Source: DAOTTX01 sp034437515
Lineage (GTDB): Bacteria > Chloroflexota > Anaerolineae > Aggregatilineales > Phototrophicaceae
DNA: 64,000 nucleotides
Assembly (NCBI GenBank): GCA_034437515.1
Contig: DAOTTX010000173.1
Location: forward strand, 1 to 64,000
Reading direction: 5' to 3'
The translations under genes and the position numbers were made by a program. Each line of letters starts with the position of its first letter. Within the stretch, counting starts at the first letter, position 1. Positions 43,440-52,951 of this stretch are shown here, piece after piece. Under the pieces are notes generated by a model, which saw only the letters and a list, made by a program, of their open reading frames with translations, was not told the DNA's origin and did not search any database.

Positions 43440-46400
43440 ATGCCCGACGAGAAAGATTACCTGCCGGGTGATGATGACTACACCGACGACGATGTGCCGT
43501 TCAAACTGCCCAAATCGGAAAACAGCGGCTCGTTTCAGTCGGATAACATCCATAAAGAAGACACCGAAGACATCGAGGTTCCAGAGGAATTTCGTGAGCA
43601 ACCGACCACGCCTTATGATCCGCTTGAGGCCGAGACCACGCGGGAAGAACCCAGCGACGAGGACGCCGACCTGCGTGCCAGCGATCCGCCGCTAGCGAGT
43701 GGCCCGCCGGAAGACAACACGATGGTCTGGCGGGCGGGGCAGGCGGAAGACGACCAACCGATCAGCGAGTCGTTCGAGATCGTCCCGCCGGATGACACCG
43801 ACGCCGCGCAGTACACCACCGATATGGACATCCCGTTTCGGCTGCCCAAAAATCAAGGTGAAGACGCCGACGCGCCGATCAGCAGTCGCTGGGCGACCAT
43901 GCCGCATGACCCATCACAGCACGATGATTCCAACGCCGCGAATACACTCCCCGGCAGCGGTGGCCTGGACCCGAATCCGGACTTCGAGGCCGGGCGCACC
44001 ATGCCCAACATGACCGTGCAGTCCCCCGGTCGTCAGCAAGACGATCAGCAGCGTTACCAGCGTCCGGAAAATCAAGGCTACGCCCCACCCATCCAGCGAG
44101 ATACGCCCCAACCGCCCAACGGACAGCCGCGCGGTGGTCAACAGACCAACCTGCCGATGGGTGGTCGGCGCAAGGTGACAAAGAAGCGCCGCCTCAGCCC
44201 CGGTTGTATGGTAGTGCTGGTCATGCTGCTGACGTTCTGCGGTGGGTTGACGTTCATCACATCAGTGGCGGGCGTGTTCGCCTACGTGCGCGTCGGTGAT
44301 CTGCTTAACGAACGTCTGGACGCCATCGACACTTACGAGGCGCTGCAAAGTAACAACATCTACGACCGCAACGGCGAGCAGTTGTTCACCGTGTTCTCCG
44401 AAGAAGGGATGCGGATCAACGTCAATATCGAGGACTTGCCTGACCACGTCATCGACGCGACCCTCGCCATCGAGGACGACTCGTTCTACGACAACATTGG
44501 CATCGACGTCGGCGCGACGACCATCGCCCTGTTGCAATATCTGGGCGCGTCCCCGGACGAACAGACACCGGGCGGCAGCACCATCACACAACAATTGGTA
44601 CGTAATGTATTGTTTGACCCCGAATATCGCGCCGAACGCAGTCCCCAACGTAAAGCTGAGGAGATCATGCTGTCCATCGCGCTGACCACCCGCATGGATA
44701 AAAGTCGCATCCTTGAGCTATACCTTAACCAGATCTACTACGGCAATCTCGCCTATGGCATCGAAGCCGCTACGCAAGTCATATTTGATAAGTCCGCGAC
44801 TGAGTTAACTATCGGTGAGGCCGCGCTGCTGGCTGGCTTGCCCAACATTCCGGCGATCCTCGATCCGTTAAGCGACGATCCCGACATTCAAGAACGGGTA
44901 GAAGGGCGGCGTTTGCTGGTGCTGGAAGAAATGCGGACGGACGAATTCATCACGCAGGCCGAATACGACCGTGCCGTCGCCGAGCAGATGAACTTCAGCG
45001 GTGGTGGCATCGAACTCGCCGCGCCACATTTTACCGTCCATGCGATTGATGAACTCAACACGCTGTTAGCACAACTTGGCTACACCGATGAACAGATCGA
45101 ACGGGGCGGCCTCAACGTGATGACGACGGTAGACCTGGGCATCAACGACATGGTGCAGCAGGCCGCCGCCGACCAGATCGCGCAGATCGGCCCGCAGAAC
45201 AACGCCAGCAACGCCGCCGTCGTGGTGACCAACCCTGACAGCGGTGAGATTCTGGCGATGGTCGGCAGCATCGACTACTATAATGAGGCTATCGACGGTA
45301 ACGTGAACGTGACCACGCGCCCGCGCCAGCCGGGCAGCACGATGAAGCCATTTACCTACGCCGCCGCCATCGAACGCGGCATGTCTCCCGGTGACATCAT
45401 CTGGGACGTGCGCGTCAGCATCCCGCAGCCGGGGCAGAACCCTTACGTTCCACGCAACTATGACGGCGCATTCCACGGGCCGATGACCATGCGTACCGCG
45501 CTGGCGAATAGCTACAACATCCCGGCGGTGCAGGCCGTGCGCTTTGTCGGCGTGCCCTACCTGCTGGAAGTCATGGAACGCTTCGGTGTGGAAAGCCTGG
45601 GCACCGATGCCTCACGCTATGGCGTCTCACTAACGCTGGGCGGTGGTGAGATCACCCCGTTGGAAATGGCACAGGGGTATAGTGTGTTCGCCAACGCCGG
45701 GCGTCTGGTGGAAGCAACGGCTATCCTGTGTATTTGGGATAACGACAACACCATCATCTACGAATATGACGGCAGTTGCCCGGACGACACACAAGCGACG
45801 GCTGGCAGTGTGCTACGCAGCAGCGACGGCGAAACCGTGCTTGACCCGCGTATCGCGTTCGTCATCAGTAATATTCTGAGCGATAACAGCGCCCGCAGTA
45901 TCGAAATGGGGTCGAATAGTCCGCTCAACACACCGGGCATCGAGTCCTCAGCGAAGACCGGCACGACCAACAATGTCAAAGACATCTGGACGGTTGGCTA
46001 CACGCGCAATGTGGCGATTGCCGTGTGGGTGGGCAACAATGACGGCGCGGAAATGCGCAACACGTTCTCCGGTTTGCAGGGGGCGGCCCCGTTGTGGAAC
46101 CGCGTCATGACCACCATCTACGACACACCGCTTTATCTGAACGAGTTCGCCAGCGGCGGGCAGTTGCGCTCTGATGATATTCGAGCGCCTAACGGCATCA
46201 CCTTCAGCCGCATCTGTGACGCGACCCGCCTTACCGACCCGGTGACGAGTTGCTCCGCGACCAAAGATGAATGGTTGCTGGATTCCCCGGCGGCAGAATA
46301 CGAAGGCAACGGTCAGTTGTACTTCCCACCGGCCGGCAGCGAACCGCGTGACGCCCCGCTGACCGGTTCCTTCATCGAGGAAATTTCACCGAGTGTGTAT

Positions 46401-46988
46401 CAGGCGACGGTCTACCGGCTGAACCCCGGTATCGCCAACTCAATCCAGTTCAATCTGCCGGGTGGGGTGCAGCCCCCGCCGCCGATCTACTGCCGTGTGC
46501 AGCAAGAAGTCACGGCGACCACACCGGGCGCACAGCAGCAGTTGTTCATCGCGCCACCCGCTGACCCCAGCGATGCCGCCAGCGCGGAAAATTACGCCCG
46601 TGAACGTGGGCTGGCCTTCTTACCGACAATTGACTGCTCACCGGAACTGCTGCAAGGTGGCGGCTTTACACCCGGCAGCGTGCAGTTGACGTCTTATGTC
46701 ACCTCACCATCAGCGGGACAGGTGATCCCGGCGAACACCGCCATTGAGATCACCGGGACGGCGTTGTTTACCAACCAGCAGGCGCAGTATTACAAGATCG
46801 ACCTGGTCGGTGAGCAAATCACCAACTGGACGACCATCGGCCCGGTACATTCGACGCCGGTCGAGAACGGCGTGCTGGATACGCTGCCCCCGCTGCCCCC
46901 CGGTGAATATCGCATCAGTTTGCGCATCGTCGGCAATGACGGCAACGATGCCCAACCCGGTTTCGAGGTGCCGTTCACCGTGCAGTAG
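43440..46988 (+). CDS. Class A penicillin-binding protein (transglycosylase/transpeptidase)
   Basis: A bifunctional peptidoglycan synthase of 1182 residues. Residues 1-245 are an acidic, Pro/Gln/Asp-rich, probably disordered cytoplasmic region, followed by KKRRLS and a single TM helix (about 255-282). The GT51 domain has A-I-E-D-D-S-F-Y-D-N and GGSTITQQLVRN. The transpeptidase has S633 in GSTMKPF (SxxK), S691-x-N693 (SYN) and K839-T-G. The C-terminal 300 residues add a Ser/Pro-rich region and an Ig-like module (SPSAGQVIPANTAIEITGTA). PBP1A-type length is usually 650-900, so both ends are extended. GGAGAAG lies 7-10 nt before the ATG. A strong terminator follows. Confidence 0.94.
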   Translation: MPDEKDYLPGDDDYTDDDVPFKLPKSENSGSFQSDNIHKEDTEDIEVPEEFREQPTTPYDPLEAETTREEPSDEDADLRASDPPLASGPPEDNTMVWRAGQAEDDQPISESFEIVPPDDTDAAQYTTDMDIPFRLPKNQGEDADAPISSRWATMPHDPSQHDDSNAANTLPGSGGLDPNPDFEAGRTMPNMTVQSPGRQQDDQQRYQRPENQGYAPPIQRDTPQPPNGQPRGGQQTNLPMGGRRKVTKKRRLSPGCMVVLVMLLTFCGGLTFITSVAGVFAYVRVGDLLNERLDAIDTYEALQSNNIYDRNGEQLFTVFSEEGMRINVNIEDLPDHVIDATLAIEDDSFYDNIGIDVGATTIALLQYLGASPDEQTPGGSTITQQLVRNVLFDPEYRAERSPQRKAEEIMLSIALTTRMDKSRILELYLNQIYYGNLAYGIEAATQVIFDKSATELTIGEAALLAGLPNIPAILDPLSDDPDIQERVEGRRLLVLEEMRTDEFITQAEYDRAVAEQMNFSGGGIELAAPHFTVHAIDELNTLLAQLGYTDEQIERGGLNVMTTVDLGINDMVQQAAADQIAQIGPQNNASNAAVVVTNPDSGEILAMVGSIDYYNEAIDGNVNVTTRPRQPGSTMKPFTYAAAIERGMSPGDIIWDVRVSIPQPGQNPYVPRNYDGAFHGPMTMRTALANSYNIPAVQAVRFVGVPYLLEVMERFGVESLGTDASRYGVSLTLGGGEITPLEMAQGYSVFANAGRLVEATAILCIWDNDNTIIYEYDGSCPDDTQATAGSVLRSSDGETVLDPRIAFVISNILSDNSARSIEMGSNSPLNTPGIESSAKTGTTNNVKDIWTVGYTRNVAIAVWVGNNDGAEMRNTFSGLQGAAPLWNRVMTTIYDTPLYLNEFASGGQLRSDDIRAPNGITFSRICDATRLTDPVTSCSATKDEWLLDSPAAEYEGNGQLYFPPAGSEPRDAPLTGSFIEEISPSVYQATVYRLNPGIANSIQFNLPGGVQPPPPIYCRVQQEVTATTPGAQQQLFIAPPADPSDAASAENYARERGLAFLPTIDCSPELLQGGGFTPGSVQLTSYVTSPSAGQVIPANTAIEITGTALFTNQQAQYYKIDLVGEQITNWTTIGPVHSTPVENGVLDTLPPLPPGEYRISLRIVGNDGNDAQPGFEVPFTVQ

Positions 46989-47013
46989 GTAACACGGCAA
47001 TCCTGCACGAACG

Positions 47014-47046
47014 ACAGCGGCGATCCATGTGGATCGCCGCTGTTTG
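47014..47046 (+). terminator. Strong hairpin terminator after the PBP gene
   Basis: ACAGCGGCGATCC (47014-47026) pairs perfectly with GGATCGCCGCTGT (47031-47043) over ATGT, with only a short T stretch after it. Confidence 0.8.
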
Positions 47047-47108
47047 TCATACCCGCACACATAGAATTTAAGAAGTTTTCCAAGAAAAGAACGAGAATCT
47101 TTTTATTT

Positions 47109-47495
47109 ATGCTACATATTTCAAAACCGTGCTATCGTACTTGCGGGATTAGTGACTTTGGATCCTCCAACATGATGAACGCGGCAGCTTATGAAGAGGC
47201 GATGATTGACTGGAGTATGCGTAGCTATACGATTACATTTCTCATCACAGCCGTTTTCTATGTCTATTTCCTGACTCAACACGACGGGCAGACACCCGGC
47301 AAAACCGTGATGGGCATTCGCATTGTACGCAAGGACGGACGTCCGCTGAACATGTGGGATGCCCTGGTTCGCAGCATCCTCGGCTACACGATAAGCACGC
47401 ACTTCCTGCTGTTAGGGTATCTATGGATGCTGTGGGATGACGAAAAACAGACCTGGCACGACAAAATGGTCAATATCATCGTTATACAGGAATAA
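47109..47495 (+). CDS. RDD-family-like membrane protein lacking the N-terminal RDD helix
   Basis: The last 95 residues match the second part of RDD proteins: a TM helix (TITFLITAVFYVYFLTQ), the loop DGQTPGKTVMGIRIVRKDGRPL, then SILGYTISTHFLLLGYLWML and DEKQTWHDKMVNIIVI. The usual first helix with the R-D-D motif is absent. The preceding 38 residues (MLHISKPCYRTCG...) are not hydrophobic and there is no good ribosome site, so the start is uncertain. It may be a truncated gene, or the first helix may be encoded differently. RDD proteins are small membrane proteins of mostly unknown or transport function. Confidence 0.65.
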   Translation: MLHISKPCYRTCGISDFGSSNMMNAAAYEEAMIDWSMRSYTITFLITAVFYVYFLTQHDGQTPGKTVMGIRIVRKDGRPLNMWDALVRSILGYTISTHFLLLGYLWMLWDDEKQTWHDKMVNIIVIQE

Positions 47496-47507
47496 TCCCT
47501 GTGGGCA

Positions 47508-48239
47508 TTACCACCCATGCTCCAACCGGACGGCGAGGCGTTCGGGCAGTTCATAGCTGCGCATCCGCTGCTGCACATCGGCGATGTCGTATTTGATGCG
47601 GCGATGCTCGACCGTGTTCTGCTCAAAGTCGATCAGGGCGTAGGCCGCACGCGGATCGGCATCACGCGGTTGTCCGACACTGCCAGGGTTGACAATCTTG
47701 CGGGTGTTGCCCAGCGACCGTACCGCGCCGTATTCTGGTTTGTGGGCTTCGGTTTCGCCGCTGTCACCAATCATCTCGTAGACGACGGGTTGGTGCGTGT
47801 GCCCGACGATGCAGTATGGGGTTTCAAAATGCGGGAAGTTCAGCGCGGCGACCAACGGCTCTAAGATGTACTCCCAGATGGGTTCGCGTGGGCTGGCATG
47901 GACGAGTGTATACTGACCAATGACGAACGTGGTCGGCAGTGCCTTCAACCAGCGTAGATTCTCAGCCGTCAGCGTCTCGCGGGTCCAATCGACGGCACGG
48001 CGGGCATCGGGGTTGAAGGTGCGAATGTCCAACCGGTCGAGCGCGGCCCAGTCGTGGTTACCGGCAAGGCACAGATGCGGCAGTTCGCGCAATCGATCAA
48101 CGCACTGGTTTGGGTCTGGCCCATAGCCGACCACATCACCCAGGCACCACACGTAATCCCAGTCGCCCTGGGCGTCTTTTAACACTGTTTCAAAGGCCGT
48201 GTAATTGGCGTGAATATCCGCAATGACCAGTATGCGCAT
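47508..48239 (-). CDS. Calcineurin-like metallophosphoesterase
   Basis: A cytosolic phosphoesterase of about 243 residues with all five metal motifs: D-I-H (ADIHAN), G-D-V-V-G-Y-G, G-N-H-D, an H in LVHASPREP, and G-H-T-H. The sequence resembles the YfcE/ApaH-like bacterial branch that acts on phosphodiesters or phosphoproteins; the substrate cannot be assigned. ATG at 48239 (MRILVIADIH) is preferred over GTG at 48251 because the GTGAG-like site fits it better. It is convergent with the RDD-like gene, 12 bp apart. Confidence 0.9.
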   Translation of the reverse strand: MRILVIADIHANYTAFETVLKDAQGDWDYVWCLGDVVGYGPDPNQCVDRLRELPHLCLAGNHDWAALDRLDIRTFNPDARRAVDWTRETLTAENLRWLKALPTTFVIGQYTLVHASPREPIWEYILEPLVAALNFPHFETPYCIVGHTHQPVVYEMIGDSGETEAHKPEYGAVRSLGNTRKIVNPGSVGQPRDADPRAAYALIDFEQNTVEHRRIKYDIADVQQRMRSYELPERLAVRLEHGW

Positions 48240-48337
48240 TTGATGGCTCACTTTAATTCGAAGTTAACGAAACAATCTTACCATGCTTTATTGATGCAAG
48301 CGAATAGAGATTATAAGAAATTAGGAAACTTGGCGAC

Positions 48338-48904
48338 ATGTATTTTATCCAATTTGGCTTGCTAATTTTATTGATGTGTGGTGGCTGCTTGATGACGGCC
48401 CAACAACCGTTACCCCAACCGGAGAGCAGCCCGACCTATGGCCCGGTCGTGCAGCAGACGCCAGCGCCGCAGGTGTTGCCCACCGCCACCGCATCAACAC
48501 CCTGGACGGACGAGAGCGCGCATGTGCGCGGGGTGTGCTTCGAGGCCGCCTGGGACGCCGCCGAACAAATTTTTACGATCCGCAGCGCGGAAGACCACAT
48601 CCAATTTTACAACCTGGTAGATAACAGCCAGCTCTGCCGCCGCCCGATTACGCGCGAACCCCGCGACTTTGGTAATGGCTACGTGATCGCGGGGTTCTGG
48701 AACCGTGGGATGGGCTGCAAGGCCGACCATATTGTGACGCGCTACAACCGCGATGACGACGCGCAGCGCATCCTGTTTGTCATCACCTTTGCCACCCTGG
48801 GCGATTGTAATTACGAACTGGTACGCCCGTTCTGGGTCGGCCTTGAAGACGCGACGAATTACGAGATCACGTTTGTGGTCAGCACACCAGAACCGGGCGG
48901 TTAA
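48338..48904 (+). CDS. Secreted or lipoprotein-like protein of unknown function
   Basis: 188 residues. The hydrophobic start (FGLLILLMCGGC) is a signal peptide with two candidate lipidated cysteines, though neither lipobox is ideal. A Pro/Thr/Gln-rich spacer of about 40 residues follows, then a globular domain with several cysteines (GVCFEAAW, SQLCRRP, MGCKAD, LGDCNYEL). No family was recognised. It overlaps the end of the convergent glycosidase gene by 4 bp. Confidence 0.6.
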   Translation: MYFIQFGLLILLMCGGCLMTAQQPLPQPESSPTYGPVVQQTPAPQVLPTATASTPWTDESAHVRGVCFEAAWDAAEQIFTIRSAEDHIQFYNLVDNSQLCRRPITREPRDFGNGYVIAGFWNRGMGCKADHIVTRYNRDDDAQRILFVITFATLGDCNYELVRPFWVGLEDATNYEITFVVSTPEPGG

Positions 48905-51264
48905 TCCATCTGCCGGGTGAAAATCACGCCCTGGCTATCACCGAGCGTCAGCGGTTGGTCGAAGGCCAGCACATCCGTATGTGGCGTCACCAGCGTGATC
49001 TCCCAGCCGGTTTGTACCAAATTCTCGATGGGCAACGTCGCCGGGGTGATCGTGCGCAGTGTGCCCTCGGAGTTGACGATGCACAGCACCTGTTCGCTCT
49101 CGTCCGGGGCGGTGCGTAGACCATAATACAACACCGTGCCTTCCAGCGGATGCAGATAGTCGAAGTGATCGCCCTTACGCAGATTGCCGATCATCCAGCG
49201 GCGGCGCTGCCGGAACTCACGGACGTGCAGGTTGAAATCGGTCTTGGTCGCGTCCAGATGGTCTTCGTACTGGCTGACGTTGCAATAATCATACACGTCG
49301 TCCATCCACGCCCGCGCCATTGACTTGAGGATCTTCGGTGTGAGCGCGGGCAGGGGCAGCGCCGGGGTCATCGCGTTCATCATATCTACGATGGCGTAAA
49401 GGTTGTAATCCGTCGCCTTGACCAGGTTATCCAGCGTGCGCAGGAAGCGCCGCAGTTCGTGCAATTCGCTGAAGCCAAATTCTTTCAGGCGCGTGAAGTG
49501 CTCCGGTTGCTGGTAGTGCGCCTCATCGACCGCCCAATCAAGGAAGTGAGCCTCTTCGGAGATGACTTTGACGCCCCAGCGTTCGTCAGTGTTGCGGATG
49601 AAGCTCCAGGGCGCACGCATCAGCGCGTTGATAAAATCCATCGTCACGCCGGGTAAAAAGCCGTAGTTGAGCAGGTTCGCCGCCGGGTTATCGTAGGCGT
49701 TTTTGAAGATCTCCGGCAGGGTCTCACCCAGATAGGTGTTCACCAGTACGTCCAAGTCAACCTGTGTGCCCCGGCGCAGTGTGTCGTGGTTGGCGCAACC
49801 GGTGATCCAGTTCTGCCCCACCTCCGCGACCTCACGCAGCCGCCACCACTTGCCAATCCAGAACGTAAAGCGGAAGGGGGTGTTATGGGCGAAGGTCAGC
49901 GGCCCCCACTGGAACACATTAGGGAAATACTTGGTCACTTCCAGGTAAGACGACGCCAGTTCCCAGTCATCACGAGGCCAGGGGCGTCCGTCCTCGAAGA
50001 TCATCCAGGGGCGATATTCCACCCCGGCGACGTGCTGCACAAGGTCGTTCATCAACCGCAGATACTCGTCGTCGTGCACCATCGCCTCGGCTTCATCCAT
50101 GTAGAACTTGAAGTCCTGTGCGCCGTCCACCCGCAGGCCGTCTACACCGAAGTTGCTCTTGCGCCGCTGCATTTCCAGCAGCATCGCCCGCACCACCGGA
50201 TGCCGGTAGGCGAGGTTCTGCCCGTACATATTCGGCCCGGCGAAGAAATAGTCACTCAAAACCGGCAGCGCCTGATTATCCGCATGTCCGTAGACGATGT
50301 CGAAGATCACACCGATGGGGTTATTAGGGAAGTTGTGCAGCGCGGCGATGAAATCCACCAGTTCGTCGGGGCGTCCGCTGCCCAACAGCACCGGGTTGGT
50401 CGCCGGGGAACCGGCAATCATCACATCATAGCCCCAGTTGGTCATATCCGGGCGTTGCAATTCCACCGTGACCGACTCGGCGGTCGGCGTGTCGGTCTGC
50501 GGATTCCAGAACAGTGGGCCGCCTTCATATTCGATGGTTGGTTCGATGGGCATCAACTGCACGGTGTCGTAACCGATGAAGTTCTTTTCGGCGGCGCTGA
50601 GGTCTTCACCGGCTTCGACCTTCCTACCGATTTCCTCATAGATCGCGGTCAGCCCTTCCAGCGTCCCGGCCTCGGAAGCGGTGCCGATGTGAATCTGTAG
50701 GATGTTCGCCGGGGCCTTCACCCGCACCACCTCGTCGATTTCGCTTTCGACCGGCAAATTCTGAAAATGCTCACGGTCGGCCCGCTCACGATCCAACCGG
50801 CGCACATCGTAGAATTCTGATGGAGCCAGCACACCGAACGGCACCGAGTACGCCAGCGGATCAACGATGTGGTGCCATTCGTCGTCCTCTTTGTAGGCCA
50901 GCCAGTAAAACGAGCCGATCTGCTCACGGGTGCCGGGGGTCAAGCCTTCGATCACGCCCCAGAAGCACTGTCCGTCTTGCATCAGGTTGACCCGCTCGCG
51001 CTTAAAGGTCATCTGCTGGCTGGGCTGGCGTAGGTCGAGCGGCTTTTGTGGCGTCAGCACTTCCAGATACACATCCTCGGCGGAGATTTCCTTATCTGCC
51101 AGCGCGGGCGTCCAGTAGCCGACCTCGGCATGACCGTCCTCACGTTGGTGCATACCCATCCTGGTGACGAGTTCGCGGGCGGCTTCAAATTCGGTCGGTG
51201 TCTTTGAGCGTACCATCTGCGCCCAATCAACAAGCGATTGGGTTAAATCTTCTATTAGTCGCAT
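48901..51264 (-). CDS. GH13-like alpha-glycosidase, possibly a glucosylglycerol hydrolase
   Basis: 787 residues with the conserved regions of alpha-amylase-type enzymes: region I GVIFDIVYGHAD, region II GLRVDGAQ with the nucleophile D380, region III IFEDG with E424, and region IV ANHDT with D494. The layout (N-terminal 170 residues with EVGYWTPAL, a barrel with large inserts, a C-terminal beta domain ending LGDSQGVIFTRQMD) recalls the GghA glucosylglycerol hydrolases of cyanobacteria rather than true amylases. The specificity is inferred and should be treated as tentative. No signal peptide is visible, so it acts in the cytosol. It is divergent from the oxidoreductase at 51436. Confidence 0.7.
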   Translation of the reverse strand: MRLIEDLTQSLVDWAQMVRSKTPTEFEAARELVTRMGMHQREDGHAEVGYWTPALADKEISAEDVYLEVLTPQKPLDLRQPSQQMTFKRERVNLMQDGQCFWGVIEGLTPGTREQIGSFYWLAYKEDDEWHHIVDPLAYSVPFGVLAPSEFYDVRRLDRERADREHFQNLPVESEIDEVVRVKAPANILQIHIGTASEAGTLEGLTAIYEEIGRKVEAGEDLSAAEKNFIGYDTVQLMPIEPTIEYEGGPLFWNPQTDTPTAESVTVELQRPDMTNWGYDVMIAGSPATNPVLLGSGRPDELVDFIAALHNFPNNPIGVIFDIVYGHADNQALPVLSDYFFAGPNMYGQNLAYRHPVVRAMLLEMQRRKSNFGVDGLRVDGAQDFKFYMDEAEAMVHDDEYLRLMNDLVQHVAGVEYRPWMIFEDGRPWPRDDWELASSYLEVTKYFPNVFQWGPLTFAHNTPFRFTFWIGKWWRLREVAEVGQNWITGCANHDTLRRGTQVDLDVLVNTYLGETLPEIFKNAYDNPAANLLNYGFLPGVTMDFINALMRAPWSFIRNTDERWGVKVISEEAHFLDWAVDEAHYQQPEHFTRLKEFGFSELHELRRFLRTLDNLVKATDYNLYAIVDMMNAMTPALPLPALTPKILKSMARAWMDDVYDYCNVSQYEDHLDATKTDFNLHVREFRQRRRWMIGNLRKGDHFDYLHPLEGTVLYYGLRTAPDESEQVLCIVNSEGTLRTITPATLPIENLVQTGWEITLVTPHTDVLAFDQPLTLGDSQGVIFTRQMD

Positions 51265-51435
51265 AAATCCTGCTTTTCTAGTAATACTTGCGTCTTTATG
51301 AGCTTTCTAAAGGTATAACAAGTGGTTCGACAGGTTGCAAGCGTCATCGACTGTTTAGGCATGGTTTAAGTTAGTATTAGGTCAAGTGGCTATACTACTT
51401 ACAATCTTAATGAAAACTGAATTCGAGGTGTTGGT

Positions 51436-52881
51436 ATGCATGATGTCGTGGTGGTTGGTGGTGGTCCCGCAGGGGTGACGGCGGCGTTACGCGCCCGTGA
51501 ACTCGGCGTGGATGTCGCTTTAGTGGAACGGGGACGCATGGGTGGCACCTGTACCAATGATGGCTGTGCGCCGACGCGCGTGCTGGCAAAGGCCGCCCGC
51601 TTGATGCGTGACTCGCAGCAATTTGAGACTTATGGCCTGTTGTTAGATGCGCCTGTGCGCGTTGATTTCGCGCAGATGCTCAAGCGTACACAGCAGGTCA
51701 TCTACCAGATACACGAGAAGAAACAGTTGCTCGCCCATCTGCGTGATGTCGGCGTGACCATGTATACCGACACCGGTGACGCGCACTTCGTCGATGCCCA
51801 CACGCTACAAACCGCCAACGGCGAACGCATCAGCGGTGAGAAGACTCTGTTGTGTGTGGGTGGCTCCCCGCGTCATTTGCCCATCCCCGGCGCGGAACAT
51901 GTCAATACTCACAGCGATGTATGGACGATGAAGAAATTACCGGAATCGGTGGTGATCGTCGGTAGTGGCGCGACCGGTTGCCAGTTGGCGTCGATCTTCA
52001 ACACCTTCGGCACCCAAACCACATTGATGGACATCGCCCCGCGCATCCTGCGCACCGAGGACGATCTCATCGCGGAAACGGTCGCGGCGCAGTTCGGCGA
52101 GCACGGTATGAACGTGGTCACCGGTATTGACGGCATCAACCGCATCGAAAAGACCAACGACGGCCTACGGATGCACTACACCGAAAACGACGAGGACAAA
52201 ACGCTGACGGTCGAAAAGGTGATCTTCGCGGTCGGTTGGCCCGGCAACGTGGACGCGCTGCGGCTGGAAAACGCCGGTGTGGAGCGCAGCGGCAGTTATA
52301 TCCAGGTCAATGACGCGCTGCAAACCAGCGCCCCGAACATCTACGCCGCCGGGGACATCACCGGGCGTATGATGCTCGTGCAGAGCGCGGGGTATCAGGC
52401 ACGGATCGCCATCGAAAACGCGGTTCTGGGTACGGATAAATCCGCCGAACACCGGCTGGTGCCGCACGGCGGCTTCACCGATCCTGAATATGCCGGGGTC
52501 GGCTTGACGGAAGCGCAAGCCCGCAATAGCCACGAATGCGCCGTCGCCATCGTCCCCTATGCCGACCTCGACCGCGCCGTGATCGACGGGCGTCCGGTCG
52601 GCTTTTGTAAGCTCATCGCGGATAAAACCAATCTGCGTGTGCTAGGCGCGCATGTGGTCGGGGAGCAGGCCGTTGAGATCGTGCAGACGGTCGCCTCCGG
52701 CATGACGGGGCGCATGACCATTATGCAGCTTGCTAACCTCGAACTCGCTTACCCGACCTTCGCTGCCATCATCGGTCTGGCGGCACGGCAGCTCGTCCGT
52801 GAGTTGGATGCGGTCGCCCTCGTCCCCGAATGGCGGGCGCTGGAACCCCGCGCCGGAGAATGGGAACGTGTCGATCATTAA
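51436..52881 (+). CDS. FAD-dependent pyridine nucleotide-disulfide oxidoreductase
   Basis: 481 residues of the dihydrolipoamide dehydrogenase/mercuric reductase superfamily. It has an FAD-binding VVGGGPAGVTAA, the redox disulfide C39-x4-C44 (GGTCTNDGC), an NAD(P) Rossmann motif (VVIVGSGATGCQLASIF), the ATG-like segment FAVGWPGN and an FAD site APNIYAAGDI. The second-subunit active-site His-Pro-T of lipoamide dehydrogenases is replaced by Tyr-Pro-T (LAYPTFAAI), so classical lipoamide chemistry is doubtful. It is not next to 2-oxoacid dehydrogenase genes. The substrate is unknown. Confidence 0.88.
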   Translation: MHDVVVVGGGPAGVTAALRARELGVDVALVERGRMGGTCTNDGCAPTRVLAKAARLMRDSQQFETYGLLLDAPVRVDFAQMLKRTQQVIYQIHEKKQLLAHLRDVGVTMYTDTGDAHFVDAHTLQTANGERISGEKTLLCVGGSPRHLPIPGAEHVNTHSDVWTMKKLPESVVIVGSGATGCQLASIFNTFGTQTTLMDIAPRILRTEDDLIAETVAAQFGEHGMNVVTGIDGINRIEKTNDGLRMHYTENDEDKTLTVEKVIFAVGWPGNVDALRLENAGVERSGSYIQVNDALQTSAPNIYAAGDITGRMMLVQSAGYQARIAIENAVLGTDKSAEHRLVPHGGFTDPEYAGVGLTEAQARNSHECAVAIVPYADLDRAVIDGRPVGFCKLIADKTNLRVLGAHVVGEQAVEIVQTVASGMTGRMTIMQLANLELAYPTFAAIIGLAARQLVRELDAVALVPEWRALEPRAGEWERVDH

Positions 52882-52951
52882 TCCGGGTGTACGAATGTCG
52901 TAACGCTTGTCAGCGTGATGGGTTTTATACGGTAAGTAGGTGGAGCAAACG

